Assembly (NCBI RefSeq): GCF_031846165.1
Contig: NZ_JAVRIE010000007.1
Span: 124,001 to 188,000 of the forward strand
Origin: Glaciecola blandensis
GTDB taxonomy: Bacteria; Pseudomonadota; Gammaproteobacteria; Enterobacterales; Alteromonadaceae
Direction of reading: 5' to 3'
DNA length: 64,000 nucleotides
Each line of letters begins with the position of its first letter. The first letter of the stretch is position 1. The notes under the pieces are model-generated. The model was not told the origin of the DNA, searched no databases, and worked only from the letters and a program-made list of their open reading frames with translations. Shown in pieces: positions 52,522 to 61,540 of the stretch. The position numbers were made by a program, and so were the translations under genes.

Positions 52522-53253
52522 TTAAGCAAATAGTAAAGGCAAAACAATGGCTGTCGCAATACCATTTATACACAAGCCTAAGGTTGCAAAAGCACCACAG
52601 GTTTCGCTAATGCTTAACGCCTTGGTGGTTCCGACAACATGCGCGACTGAGCCCAGCGCAAGACCCATTGCATATTCAGAGCGCGTATTTGTGAGCATGA
52701 TTAGCCAAGGTGCGAACGTTGCTCCGACAATACCGGTTAAAATAACAAACACAGCTGCTAACTCGGGTAAACCGCCAATTAACGCAGTTGTTTCCATCGC
52801 CAGAGGTGTCGTTATCGATTTAACGAGCATCGTCATTTGGAGTGTTTCGCTTGTATCAAGAAGATACATTGTGCCCCAACCTAGTATAGGAGCAATGGTA
52901 CCCGCAATAATTATTGGCGCCAACACTCTGACACCTAAGCGCTGGATCACAGGGATTTGATTATATAGCGGAACAGCCAAGGCCACGGTTGCAGGGCCTA
53001 ACAACAAATCCAACAAGCTCAGCGATGAAGTGAATTGTGTTACATCAAAGTCTAGTAGATATAAAGCGCTACAAATAATTACTGTGCACGTGACCAACGG
53101 ATTCAGTAAGGCATTTTGCTTACTAAATGCATAAAGCCTTCTGGCCAAAATATACACTAACAATGTAATACAAAGTACACCGAGTGTTTGCAACAACGGT
53201 TCTGCCCATAGTGCGATAAATAGTTGATTAATGTTATCCAAGCCGCTATTCAT
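52522..53253 (-). CDS. lrgB: LrgB-family membrane protein
   Basis: A 243-residue protein with seven to eight TM helices, matching LrgB/YohK: LLDLLLGPATVALAVPLY, ALGWGTMYLLDTSETL-like, VKSITTPLAMETTALIGGLP and GLALGSVAHVVGTTKAL. The family acts with LrgA in murein hydrolase control or in small-metabolite export. Its start overlaps the lrgA stop by eight bases. Confidence 0.9.
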   Translation of the reverse strand: MNSGLDNINQLFIALWAEPLLQTLGVLCITLLVYILARRLYAFSKQNALLNPLVTCTVIICSALYLLDFDVTQFTSSLSLLDLLLGPATVALAVPLYNQIPVIQRLGVRVLAPIIIAGTIAPILGWGTMYLLDTSETLQMTMLVKSITTPLAMETTALIGGLPELAAVFVILTGIVGATFAPWLIMLTNTRSEYAMGLALGSVAHVVGTTKALSISETCGAFATLGLCINGIATAIVLPLLFA

Positions 53254-53641
53254 CCGGATCAGGCACCTGCTTTAATCTCAACTCAACACGTTTGAGTATT
53301 TTCTGGCTAAGAAAAAATGCGCAGACCAAGCTAAGTAAGGTGCTCCCAACGATTGCTAATAGCAATACCACGGCGTGTTGATTAAAAACGTCCAAAAACA
53401 ATAGCACTGAGATCATGGGAGGAAGCAGAAATAAGCCCATATGTGCGAGCAAGGGCCGCGCAGCAATGGTGATGGATAGAGGCACTTTTTTTATTACCAA
53501 TAACACAAGTAATAGAATGAGAATGCCAACTAGTGCAGGCGGCACTGGCAATGATAAAGCGTGAAAAAGAAAAACGGCGAAGAGATATATGAGCGTAAGA
53601 ACCAAGAATCCAAAAGCCCCACGAAGCATCGTCGTCATCAT
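53246..53641 (-). CDS. lrgA: LrgA/CidA-family membrane protein
   Basis: A 131-residue protein with four TM helices, typical of the holin-like LrgA/CidA group: LPVPPALVGILILLLVL and RPLLAHMGLFLLPPMISVL. It pairs with LrgB directly downstream. No strong ribosome binding site is visible, and the start lies 13 bases after the unknown gene, suggesting coupling with it. Confidence 0.88.
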   Translation of the reverse strand: MMTTMLRGAFGFLVLTLIYLFAVFLFHALSLPVPPALVGILILLLVLLVIKKVPLSITIAARPLLAHMGLFLLPPMISVLLFLDVFNQHAVVLLLAIVGSTLLSLVCAFFLSQKILKRVELRLKQVPDPDE

Positions 53642-53653
53642 GGGAGTGGGAAC

Positions 53654-53983
53654 TTAAAAAGTACTGTCTTGGTGTACTGTAATAAAGAAATCGGTGCCCG
53701 CTTTACTGTAGTCGATTTTATACTCTTTGTTGTTTAATGTTTGAATAAACAACATGGGACGATAATCACCGAAATTGTCACCGGAGGCAATATCTACCTT
53801 TGCCATATCCATGCGTTTTGCGTCGAGTTTATTTTGCGGGATCTTACCCTCATAAACTTCGATTTCGTTATGCATGACAAGCAATACTGGATCACGGCGA
53901 CCATTGATGATTAACAAATCTAACTTACGTAATTTGTGAATAATGGTATTTCGACCGCTGATTAAGTATGGTGCATCAGCCAT
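53654..53983 (-). CDS. Conserved-looking small protein of unknown function
   Basis: A 109-residue protein with no signal peptide or TM helix, mixed alpha/beta and rich in charged residues (LDLLIINGRRDPVLLVMHN, YEGKIPQNKLDAKR, DFFITVHQDSTF). I do not recognise the family. It lies 12 bases upstream of lrgA and is probably cotranscribed with lrgAB; ORF length and tight spacing support a real gene. Confidence 0.65.
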   Translation of the reverse strand: MADAPYLISGRNTIIHKLRKLDLLIINGRRDPVLLVMHNEIEVYEGKIPQNKLDAKRMDMAKVDIASGDNFGDYRPMLFIQTLNNKEYKIDYSKAGTDFFITVHQDSTF

Positions 53984-54152
53984 TTACCGCTCCTGACAAG
54001 TGAAAATAATGTTTACACGCGAAATATACCAAAGGTATGACATATTTGCACGTTTAGTACTAAGCTTAGTGCATTTTACTGGCTTATATGCCAATTATCG
54101 GCTTTTTTAAAAAAATATTTACCGCTTTGATGACATACCCGCAAAAAAAATT

Positions 54153-54158
54153 TATACT
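54153..54158 (+). promoter_or_regulatory. Putative -10 of the tRNA promoter
   Basis: TATACT 19 bases before the tRNA, followed by a GC-rich GCACGCCG discriminator typical of stable RNA genes. A -35 element is less clear (GATGAC at 18 bases spacing). Confidence 0.45.
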
Positions 54159-54177
54159 GCACGCCGTTTTTCCGGAT

Positions 54178-54254
54178 GGCCCTTTAGCTCAGTTGGTTAG
54201 AGCACCCGACTCATAATCGGTAGGTCCCCAGTTCAAGTCTGGGAGGGGCCACCA
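54178..54254 (+). tRNA. tRNA-Ile2 (CAU anticodon, lysidine type)
   Basis: A full 77-base cloverleaf with encoded CCA. Acceptor GGCCCTT pairs with AGGGGCC; D arm GCTC/GAGC; anticodon loop CTCATAA (CAT); T arm CCCAG/CTGGG with TTCAAGT. The acceptor stem, starting GGCC, resembles tRNA-Ile2, read as AUA after TilS makes lysidine; elongator tRNA-Met is the alternative. The first anticodon-stem pair (C27 with U43) is a mismatch. It is a lone plus-strand gene between minus-strand genes. Confidence 0.9.
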
Positions 54255-54288
54255 TCTCCATCCTGCTTATATTGTAGCCACTGCGCAC

Positions 54289-55911
54289 TTACATCCAAGA
54301 CCGCTTATCACTCACAAGCTTATCTAAGGCCCGATTAATCTGTTGCCTAACCACGTCTTCAGGTAGGTACGGGATGGTTTGTGAACCCGATGCCAAGATC
54401 ATACGCAAGCTCGCCAGTTTGTATGGTTTGATAAAAGCGTTTTGCTTGAATTGAGCTTGTTGGATTTTGTGGATCGGGAAGCAGTAATAATTTACTCCCA
54501 AAAATCCTTTGCGAATATAGATGAATTCATCGTCAAAGCTATATCCCCAGCGCCACCAGCGTAGACTCACTATTGCAAAAAACATCGCTAACAAACCCAC
54601 ACTCATTGCCATTCCGGCCAAGCCATTTTTATCTATCAAGCCAAAGGTAATAGCGCCAAGCGGAATAGCAAACAGCATGGTGTTTTTCAAGATGAGACGC
54701 TTTGAAATCGGCGCAAAAACTTGCTCGCTCAAACGCTGGCTTGGCATCGCGTCTAACATTAACGCTTTTGATTCTTCTAATGTCACGGACGGCACCAACA
54801 AGGTATTCGACATTTGTTGGCCCGGTTTATTGGCATTCGCAGAGCCTGTCTTGTTTTGCTCAAAGTGCAGATTTACTCGCTTTAGCAGCACATCAAGCCA
54901 GTCTTGTGCTTGATACATTATCTGAAGGCGACGTAACTTCATACTCACTTCTTGCTTGGTCAACAGACCTGAGCGACGAATATAACGATTATCTATTTTG
55001 CTTAGTGTGTACTTGTAGAACATTAAAATAGAGCCAATCACAGACAAGATAACGACTATCAGCATCAATAACATGGCTACTGACAGTACATGTAAGCCAA
55101 ACTCCCACCACGCTTGTGTTTCCAAGCTGAAGTATGCTTCCGCATCAAAACCAACGGCTGCAAACACTTCCTGAAGAATATCAGCAAGTGAATTATAAAA
55201 TGGTGCCAAGGCCCCTAGAAAAATCCAAACTCGGTTATTTGAAATGCCATGAATAACAAGGTCTTTCATACTGCGTCGATTAAGCACAACTTCTTGACTA
55301 GCGTCGGCTGCCTCAGAGTCACTTTCCCCAAGCTCTTGATTAATAGCCGCGTGCTGCTTAGTATTTTCAACGACGATTTGCCGCAGCGCTTCTGCTTGCT
55401 GCATTTTCAAAGCAACAATTTTAGCTTCCTGCTTTGCACTACCTGCGGTATCTAACTCAACACAAGCGTAATTGTTAAAGCGATAATAAAGTGGCTGCTC
55501 AAGTTTCACGTTTTGAATGCGCTCAAAAGGTAAGTCAATGTGGGACTTCTTGAAAATACCTTGTTTAATTTCAACTCGACCGGCTTCTAGCCGAAACCGA
55601 TAGAAAAAGTAATTCAAAAAACCGATGACGGAAAAGAGCAATAAAAAACCACCTGCAGCAAACGCTAAAATTAAAGGGTTTTCCTTTATTTTGGATAAGT
55701 TAAACGCCACTGCTGGTAGCAAATAGAATAGAGTATTGGCCATCGCATAGAACGACTTCACCATGAAGTACAATATACTGATGGGCGATAATCGTTGCCA
55801 ATCTGTGTAGTCACTGACAACCTGTGCTTCGGCCTTCTTATTGATCACGTTGTTCTGTGCATCATTCGAGTGTTCTAGCTCTTCAAGCGACTTATCCATC
55901 CTCTCGAACAT
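54289..55911 (-). CDS. Membrane protein with bacterial PH domains, YdbT type
   Basis: A 540-residue protein with two repeats, each TM pair followed by a bPH_2 (DUF304) domain: a first (TM about 65-120, VEIKQGIFKKSHIDLPFERIQNV near 125) and one near the C-terminus (TM about 405-450, FIYIRKGFLGVNYYCFPIHKI near 465). A central pair of TM helices is near 225-310 with another PH-like segment (RYIRRSGLLTKQEVSMKLRRLQ). It overlaps the smaller PH gene by 20 bases. Function of ydbS-ydbT pairs is not settled. Confidence 0.85.
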   Translation of the reverse strand: MFERMDKSLEELEHSNDAQNNVINKKAEAQVVSDYTDWQRLSPISILYFMVKSFYAMANTLFYLLPAVAFNLSKIKENPLILAFAAGGFLLLFSVIGFLNYFFYRFRLEAGRVEIKQGIFKKSHIDLPFERIQNVKLEQPLYYRFNNYACVELDTAGSAKQEAKIVALKMQQAEALRQIVVENTKQHAAINQELGESDSEAADASQEVVLNRRSMKDLVIHGISNNRVWIFLGALAPFYNSLADILQEVFAAVGFDAEAYFSLETQAWWEFGLHVLSVAMLLMLIVVILSVIGSILMFYKYTLSKIDNRYIRRSGLLTKQEVSMKLRRLQIMYQAQDWLDVLLKRVNLHFEQNKTGSANANKPGQQMSNTLLVPSVTLEESKALMLDAMPSQRLSEQVFAPISKRLILKNTMLFAIPLGAITFGLIDKNGLAGMAMSVGLLAMFFAIVSLRWWRWGYSFDDEFIYIRKGFLGVNYYCFPIHKIQQAQFKQNAFIKPYKLASLRMILASGSQTIPYLPEDVVRQQINRALDKLVSDKRSWM

Positions 55912-56431
55912 CCTTGTGATCTAAGATGAATTGCCGAAGTTCTATGGCTTTTTCATGCACCAAACCAGGGATTTCGAAAGTGTGATTGGCCCCACCGGCA
56001 CTGAAAACTTGTAAGGTTGCCAAGCCCGCTTTTCGTTCAATTGGTCCACGCTCAATTTCGATATGTTGAATGCGCATAATGGGTTGGCTTGTTCGCTTTT
56101 GAAAAATCCAACCGGTTTGAAAGTGGATATCGTGCTCACGGATCGCGTATTTCTTTTTCGGATCGGCGAAATAGTGATAAATCACAGACCAAATCATGAG
56201 AAAAAGTAACACACTGATTGCTATCCACGCATGTTCATTGAAGAAAGTAGGTAAATCAAAAAAAGGCTGGAGCAATACCAGAGCGATAATGGCAGCAAAA
56301 CCTCCCCAAAAAGCAAAGGAAATTTGGATATTAAGGCGCCGATACTTAGGAGAGAGAGCCTTCATATCCATGCTCTCTACCTCTGTTAAGCCATCCAATT
56401 CGACTTGTCTATTACTGGTAATTGTTTCCAT
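55892..56431 (-). CDS. Membrane protein with bacterial PH domain, YdbS type
   Basis: A 179-residue protein with two TM helices (about 36-56 and 69-88), then one bPH_2 domain with YAIREHDIHFQTGWIFQKR and IMRIQHIEIERGPIERKAGLATLQVFSAGG. That is the classic YdbS layout. It is upstream of and overlaps the larger PH gene, so they likely form a complex. Confidence 0.87.
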   Translation of the reverse strand: METITSNRQVELDGLTEVESMDMKALSPKYRRLNIQISFAFWGGFAAIIALVLLQPFFDLPTFFNEHAWIAISVLLFLMIWSVIYHYFADPKKKYAIREHDIHFQTGWIFQKRTSQPIMRIQHIEIERGPIERKAGLATLQVFSAGGANHTFEIPGLVHEKAIELRQFILDHKDVREDG

Positions 56432-56678
56432 TACTTACCCTTTTATCGCGAAGATTCTGATGTTCAATTTGTCTGTTTATAAAATACACGATCATGAAAT
56501 AGCCCTATTTGTCGTATACTGCCAAATACCTTAATACATATAGTGAGCTTGGAACATGTTTATTTGCAGGAATATGTTTCAAACGTTTACGTGTATTTAT
56601 ACTTGTTACTATTTTTTCATACCCTCAGGCGACAGTAAGTCCTTTCAATAGCCGGGGGCATCTTTATAATTAAGTAAT

Positions 56679-58748
56679 ATGATTTTTAAAACAATACGCT
56701 CAACCCTCACCGTCTTCAACAGCTTGGCGATAGCAGGCTTGTGTGCTGCCGTTTTGGCTTTTTCAATTTTCACTCATGAAGATCTATACCGAGAAGCTGT
56801 AACCGGCGATTTAGATGGCCTATCAAACAATTTGTCAGTCGACCTTTTCGCGGTGCTCGCTGAAGAGGGCGATGACCTCGACACTGTGGCTATTCGCACC
56901 TTGTTACTTCGCTTAGGCGAATATGAGAATGTTAAGTTTGCAGTAGTATTTGATCGAGACTTTAATCAGATAGACACCTACCGTGGCCCCACTTTGCAAG
57001 TCGAAGGCGAACTCGAGATTGTCGTGGACACAGAGCAGCTAAACCAAATCCCTTTAGGTATGTCGAACAAAAATGGCGAACTCTTCGCATACAAAATTGT
57101 TGGCGATGAAGAGCTCCCGTTTGGTTACCTTCTGATTGTGAATGATTTAGAAAAGCCACTAACTGGCAGCAAAATGCATTTATTAACGCGTGTTTTGCCA
57201 TTGACATTTATTATCATTGGTATCGGTATTGCTCTCTCTTTATGGCTTAACAGTCGCATGTTACTGCCTTTACAAAAGCTTGCTCGCTTAGCGCATCAAA
57301 TTAAAGAAACCAACGATTATTCCATCGATATCAATGTTGAAGGTAAAAAAGAAGTAGTCGATTTAAGTAATGAAATCGGCAGTATGATGGACACCATCCA
57401 TGAAGAAGAAATAAAGAACAAACGCTACACACAGCAATTAATGCAGCAACGTAAAGATATGGAGCGCTTGGCCAATTTTGATAGTTTGACCGGCCTACCT
57501 AACAGACAGTTTTTTATGGAAACCTTACGTAAGTCTCTGAGCACGGCTGAGCGTGAAGGTGATAATTTAGTATTGATGTATTTCGACCTCGATGGCTTTA
57601 AAGGCGTCAACGACACCTACGGTCACGAAGTTGGTGATAAGCTGCTTATCGAAGCAAGCAAACGCACTCAACGATTCTTACGCCACGGTGATTTAATTGC
57701 TCGCTTGGGCGGCGATGAATTCCTTATTTTGTTGTACAACGATCCAAATGACTTCGTCGTAACTGATATCTCTGAACGTATCATTAAAGAAATAAGCAAA
57801 CCATTCGACATCAATGACTGGGAAATACTCATTAGTGCTAGCATTGGTATTGCTAGGGCTAAAGATGCGCAATTCAATCTTAGCGACTTCGTTAGCAACG
57901 CCGACGTGGCCATGTACAAGTCAAAAGTAGAAGGGAAAAACACCCATACTATTTTTGTCCCTGAAATGATGGAAGACAATAAGCGTAAGCTGTTGTTAGC
58001 TAACAAAATTATACCTGGTTTGAAAGACGGTGAATTTAGCTTGTACTATCAACCAAAAGTCAATCCATATGAAGAAATCGTCGGCTTTGAAGCACTCCTG
58101 CGTTGGAATAGTCCTGAATTTGGTTTTGTTTCCCCTGTAGAGTTTATTTCTATTGCGGAACAAAGCGGCAAAATAAACGAAATCACATACTGGGTACTAG
58201 AAAGTGTGCTGCGCGATTCTGCTACCTTGATTGAGCATTTTGGTTCTAAACTGAGTATTTCCCTCAATTTATCGGTACATGATTTACGTAATCCAAAGCT
58301 CTTTGAAGATATCGTTAGGCTATATAAAGAGTTAGATATAGACGCTAGATGCATCGAATATGAGGTAACAGAGTCTACTTATTTAGAAAACTTCGATATG
58401 GCAAACGAGTTCTTTGGCAAAATAAAAGACTTAGGCTCATTCATTGCTCTGGATGACTTTGGCACTGGTTACTCAAGCTTAAGCTACTTAACTCAAATTG
58501 AGTTGCATACCCTTAAAATTGACAAGCAATTTGTTGACAACCTTGGGGTATCTAAACGAAGCACTCTGGTAACAAAAACAATCATAGAGATGGCAAAACA
58601 GTTGAATCTTAATATTTGTGCTGAAGGTGTTGAAACAAGAGAGCAAACCGATTTCTTGATAGCGAACGGATGTCATCAATTACAAGGTTATTTGTTTGGT
58701 AAACCTGCTCCCTTGAAAGCAATCTTAAATACCTTCACTAAGCGATAA
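56679..58748 (+). CDS. Membrane GGDEF-EAL protein with HAMP
   Basis: A 689-residue c-di-GMP enzyme. TM1 (about 12-30) and TM2 (about 168-188) flank a periplasmic sensor that looks like CHASE8; a HAMP (about 190-245) follows. The cyclase domain has GGDEF at 344-348 and an inhibitory-site RHGD at 335-338. The EAL domain has EAL at 471-473, EVTES, DDFGTGYSSLSYL, LKIDKQF and AEGVETRE, so both domains look active. It converges on the porin/H-NOX operon with one base between stops. Confidence 0.92.
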   Translation: MIFKTIRSTLTVFNSLAIAGLCAAVLAFSIFTHEDLYREAVTGDLDGLSNNLSVDLFAVLAEEGDDLDTVAIRTLLLRLGEYENVKFAVVFDRDFNQIDTYRGPTLQVEGELEIVVDTEQLNQIPLGMSNKNGELFAYKIVGDEELPFGYLLIVNDLEKPLTGSKMHLLTRVLPLTFIIIGIGIALSLWLNSRMLLPLQKLARLAHQIKETNDYSIDINVEGKKEVVDLSNEIGSMMDTIHEEEIKNKRYTQQLMQQRKDMERLANFDSLTGLPNRQFFMETLRKSLSTAEREGDNLVLMYFDLDGFKGVNDTYGHEVGDKLLIEASKRTQRFLRHGDLIARLGGDEFLILLYNDPNDFVVTDISERIIKEISKPFDINDWEILISASIGIARAKDAQFNLSDFVSNADVAMYKSKVEGKNTHTIFVPEMMEDNKRKLLLANKIIPGLKDGEFSLYYQPKVNPYEEIVGFEALLRWNSPEFGFVSPVEFISIAEQSGKINEITYWVLESVLRDSATLIEHFGSKLSISLNLSVHDLRNPKLFEDIVRLYKELDIDARCIEYEVTESTYLENFDMANEFFGKIKDLGSFIALDDFGTGYSSLSYLTQIELHTLKIDKQFVDNLGVSKRSTLVTKTIIEMAKQLNLNICAEGVETREQTDFLIANGCHQLQGYLFGKPAPLKAILNTFTKR

Positions 58749-58749
58749 A

Positions 58750-59181
58750 CTAGTTCACACTATAAATAACCCTCAAGCCATCCGGCAGTTTATCCGCTTT
58801 GCTTTCATCCAAATAAGCCGCTGCGCCCTGATTATTCTGTAGATATTCCAATACCGCTTGTTCAGATTCTAACTCTTGTGGGGGCTTACTCTTTCCGGAA
58901 AAGCGCATTTGCGCCCAATAACTTTGAACTCTCGATTCAGTTAATCCTAAAACACTCGCATTGAACTGCATTCTCGACTTGTGTTTTGGTTTTAATGCGA
59001 CCGCTTTCAAATTATAAGAAACTGCACCGCCCATAAACAAGGCCTTCACCTCTTGTCGCGTCAGTTTAATGACTTCATCAGTGTTCGCTACAACAATGAC
59101 TTTGGCATTTACAGTTGAGCATATCAATGAACTTGCGATAATCGAGGAGTACAGTAGGGATTTTCGAACGAAGCCCATCAT
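58750..59181 (-). CDS. Small PstS-like periplasmic binding protein
   Basis: A 143-residue protein with a signal peptide (about 1-25, ending VNA). The mature part VIVVANTDEVIKLTRQEVKALFMG and the tail GAAAYLDESKADKLPDGLRVIYSV resemble one lobe of PstS-like binding proteins, as in the short single-lobe group. The ATG at 59181 shares a base with the porin stop (TAATG). Ligand unknown. It is the last gene of the operon. Confidence 0.8.
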   Translation of the reverse strand: MMGFVRKSLLYSSIIASSLICSTVNAKVIVVANTDEVIKLTRQEVKALFMGGAVSYNLKAVALKPKHKSRMQFNASVLGLTESRVQSYWAQMRFSGKSKPPQELESEQAVLEYLQNNQGAAAYLDESKADKLPDGLRVIYSVN

Positions 59182-60386
59182 TAAAACACCCACTCTATAG
59201 CTAATTGATAGAGTGTTGACTGGCGATCGCCACTGTCGTTTGGGAACTCATCAAAGAAACCTCTTTCTCCATCTTCTGCATTCAGGAAAGATAATTCAGC
59301 TTTAACTGCTATGTTTGTGGAATAGTCATACCGGGCGCCAACAGTAAGAGAATCTAATGAATCCACGGGTAGAGAATTGACAACTTGCTGGTAACCAAAT
59401 GCAAGTGCATCTAGTTGAGGGGCAATACCAATAGGTATTTCATCTGGAAATTCGTTATATTCGGCATCACTCGTTGCATAAGTCGCATGCAATAGTACGT
59501 TTGATAAATGGTAACCAACACTCACATACGCTGCGCTGACTTTAGGTACAAAGTGAACTTTAGAATCTATTTGCGTCCACTCTGTTCTGAAGTAGTAATC
59601 AAACGTTTCATAGGCAAGCCCAAGCTTGGCGAAAGTTGCCTCCCCATCAATTTCGAGAGCCAATGCGCTATTGTTGAAACCGAGTTGGCGAAGCGAGTCG
59701 ATAAAAGGTTCGAGCCCAGGGTTTTTCACCGCAACTTCTCCCTGATGATATGCAGCTGAGAAGTCAAAGCCAGACCAAGACGCCTCTACTGCCACACCCG
59801 CTATATATTTAACATCAGCTTGTCGACGATCATTGGAAACATAAATATCACCATCAAAAGCACCGTAATAAGCGGTAACAGCGCCTGAAGCCGAGTTATT
59901 GATAAAATCGTAGCGACTGCTCAAACCTTCAAAATCTGAGAATACATAATTAGTATAAACTTGGGTCGGTGGGCTTATCCAAGGATAAGCAAACCCCACA
60001 TCAATAACGTCACTGTAATTGAAAAATGGTATGCGCTGGCGACCCAACTTAAGTGACCAATTACTCGTTGCTTGATAATTCAAATATAACCATTGAATGC
60101 CGCTATCTCTTGTATCTGCGCTGTGTCCAATGACTTGACCGACAAACGAAATATCGTCAGTAAAAGTATAGTCTGCTCTAAGTGCAATTAAACTTTGTTG
60201 ATCTAAACTGAGATTCTTGTCATAGCCGTTGAAACTCAGGTCTTTATCTGAAATAGCGCCACCTACAACCCTACCAAACCCAGAAAACTCTATGTCTTGC
60301 GTAGCGTTTGCTGCTGTGCAAATAGACAAACTTGACAGCATTAGAAATACACAGTTCAGTCTTTTAACGTTTATCAATTTATTCAC
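59181..60386 (-). CDS. Outer-membrane beta-barrel, porin-like
   Basis: A 401-residue protein with a signal peptide (about 1-28, ending ANA), then alternating strands with aromatic girdle and Gly/Asp turns throughout, and a terminal aromatic Phe (YQLAIEWVF), the BAM signal. NWSLKLGRQRIPFFNYSD resembles the phosphate-selective porin or DcaP-like pattern. Start is GTG, overlapping the response regulator stop (TAGTG). Substrate not known. Confidence 0.82.
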   Translation of the reverse strand: MNKLINVKRLNCVFLMLSSLSICTAANATQDIEFSGFGRVVGGAISDKDLSFNGYDKNLSLDQQSLIALRADYTFTDDISFVGQVIGHSADTRDSGIQWLYLNYQATSNWSLKLGRQRIPFFNYSDVIDVGFAYPWISPPTQVYTNYVFSDFEGLSSRYDFINNSASGAVTAYYGAFDGDIYVSNDRRQADVKYIAGVAVEASWSGFDFSAAYHQGEVAVKNPGLEPFIDSLRQLGFNNSALALEIDGEATFAKLGLAYETFDYYFRTEWTQIDSKVHFVPKVSAAYVSVGYHLSNVLLHATYATSDAEYNEFPDEIPIGIAPQLDALAFGYQQVVNSLPVDSLDSLTVGARYDYSTNIAVKAELSFLNAEDGERGFFDEFPNDSGDRQSTLYQLAIEWVF

Positions 60387-61537
60387 TAATTATCCAGATC
60401 AATAGTCAACATGACTAACCTATCTCTCAGCGTAGTGAGGTTATCCTCAACGTGCATACCCTCATCGATATGGGATATGATCTTCGCTGCCTTCGTATTA
60501 ACCAACTCAGAAATCGTATTTTCCTGAGTCTCAATTAACCCCAATTTAAAAAAACTGTCACCCAATTCGTTTTGCATATCTTCGAGTATATGCATACTTT
60601 TCTGTTTATGCGTGGTTTGCATTTGAATAATCATCTCCATAGTGGACTGAATATCCTGAAGTTCTTCTCGGAGAGTAGCTAGCCGAGTATCTGGTAATGG
60701 AGACTCCATAATTTCGCCTGACGACGTACCCATTTTTTTATTCAATGCATCGGTATCTTCGATGATCATCATGAGATTGTCGCGCAGTTCACCCCGCTCC
60801 ATTTCATCATCGGGCATATTCTTGATAATCACAGACACACTTTCAAAATTCACAATGTAGCGACTTCCCTTTTCAAGGAATCGCCCTTGCATGTTTGCTG
60901 CTCGATACAATAAATCTTGCTCAAGTGGCGTAATCATCATTTGACTGGAACGATTAATGACCCTCTTTTCCATCCGAAGTTGTACGCATGCATCAATATT
61001 TAAGCCATCAAATACGTCAAACAAAGCGCTAACAAGCGCCTCGGGCGTTCTAATTTTTAAACCGCTTCGTAAGAAGCCCAAAACAGTCCCTAGATGTCCA
61101 GCGCTCGCAATAACCGACATCACCATATCTGTCGTTGACTTATTCTCGTCTGACAACTCTGCTATACGAGCTCTATCTTCAATGACCACCTTTACTTTTC
61201 TGGCAACGAGCGTTGCATCGATAGGCTTGGTCAAATAATCTAAACCACCAACATCGAAGCCTCGCAATATTTCTTCAGTGTGAGTGTTTCCAGAAACGAA
61301 CATAATTGGAATATGAGGAGCGATTTCGAGTATTTTCTGGCAAGTTTCATAACCGTCCATATCTGGCATGACAACATCTAACAAAACCAGCTCAATATCT
61401 TGATCATCCTTAATCATTTGTAACGCTTGAAAGCCACTCGTCGCGGCCACTATTGCATATTTATCTTTCAAGACTTCCATCAAAATGCGTAATTCATTTG
61501 GTGAATCGTCAACAAGTAGAATTCTGTTCTTAGCCAT
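60386..61537 (-). CDS. Response regulator with unrecognised output region
   Basis: A 383-residue protein. REC (1-120) has DD at 10-11, phospho-acceptor Asp54 in LLDVVMPDMDGYE and YLTKPI. The rest (about 130-300) starts with a helical SVIASAGHLGTVLGFLRSGL and an alpha/beta part possibly GAF-like (SALFDVFDGLNIDACVQL, SRYIVNFESVSVIIKNM); the last 80 residues are helical. No HTH, HD-GYP, GGDEF or EAL motif is seen. It is three bases after the kinase and is likely its partner. Confidence 0.85.
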   Translation of the reverse strand: MAKNRILLVDDSPNELRILMEVLKDKYAIVAATSGFQALQMIKDDQDIELVLLDVVMPDMDGYETCQKILEIAPHIPIMFVSGNTHTEEILRGFDVGGLDYLTKPIDATLVARKVKVVIEDRARIAELSDENKSTTDMVMSVIASAGHLGTVLGFLRSGLKIRTPEALVSALFDVFDGLNIDACVQLRMEKRVINRSSQMMITPLEQDLLYRAANMQGRFLEKGSRYIVNFESVSVIIKNMPDDEMERGELRDNLMMIIEDTDALNKKMGTSSGEIMESPLPDTRLATLREELQDIQSTMEMIIQMQTTHKQKSMHILEDMQNELGDSFFKLGLIETQENTISELVNTKAAKIISHIDEGMHVEDNLTTLRDRLVMLTIDLDN

Positions 61538-61540
61538 TAT

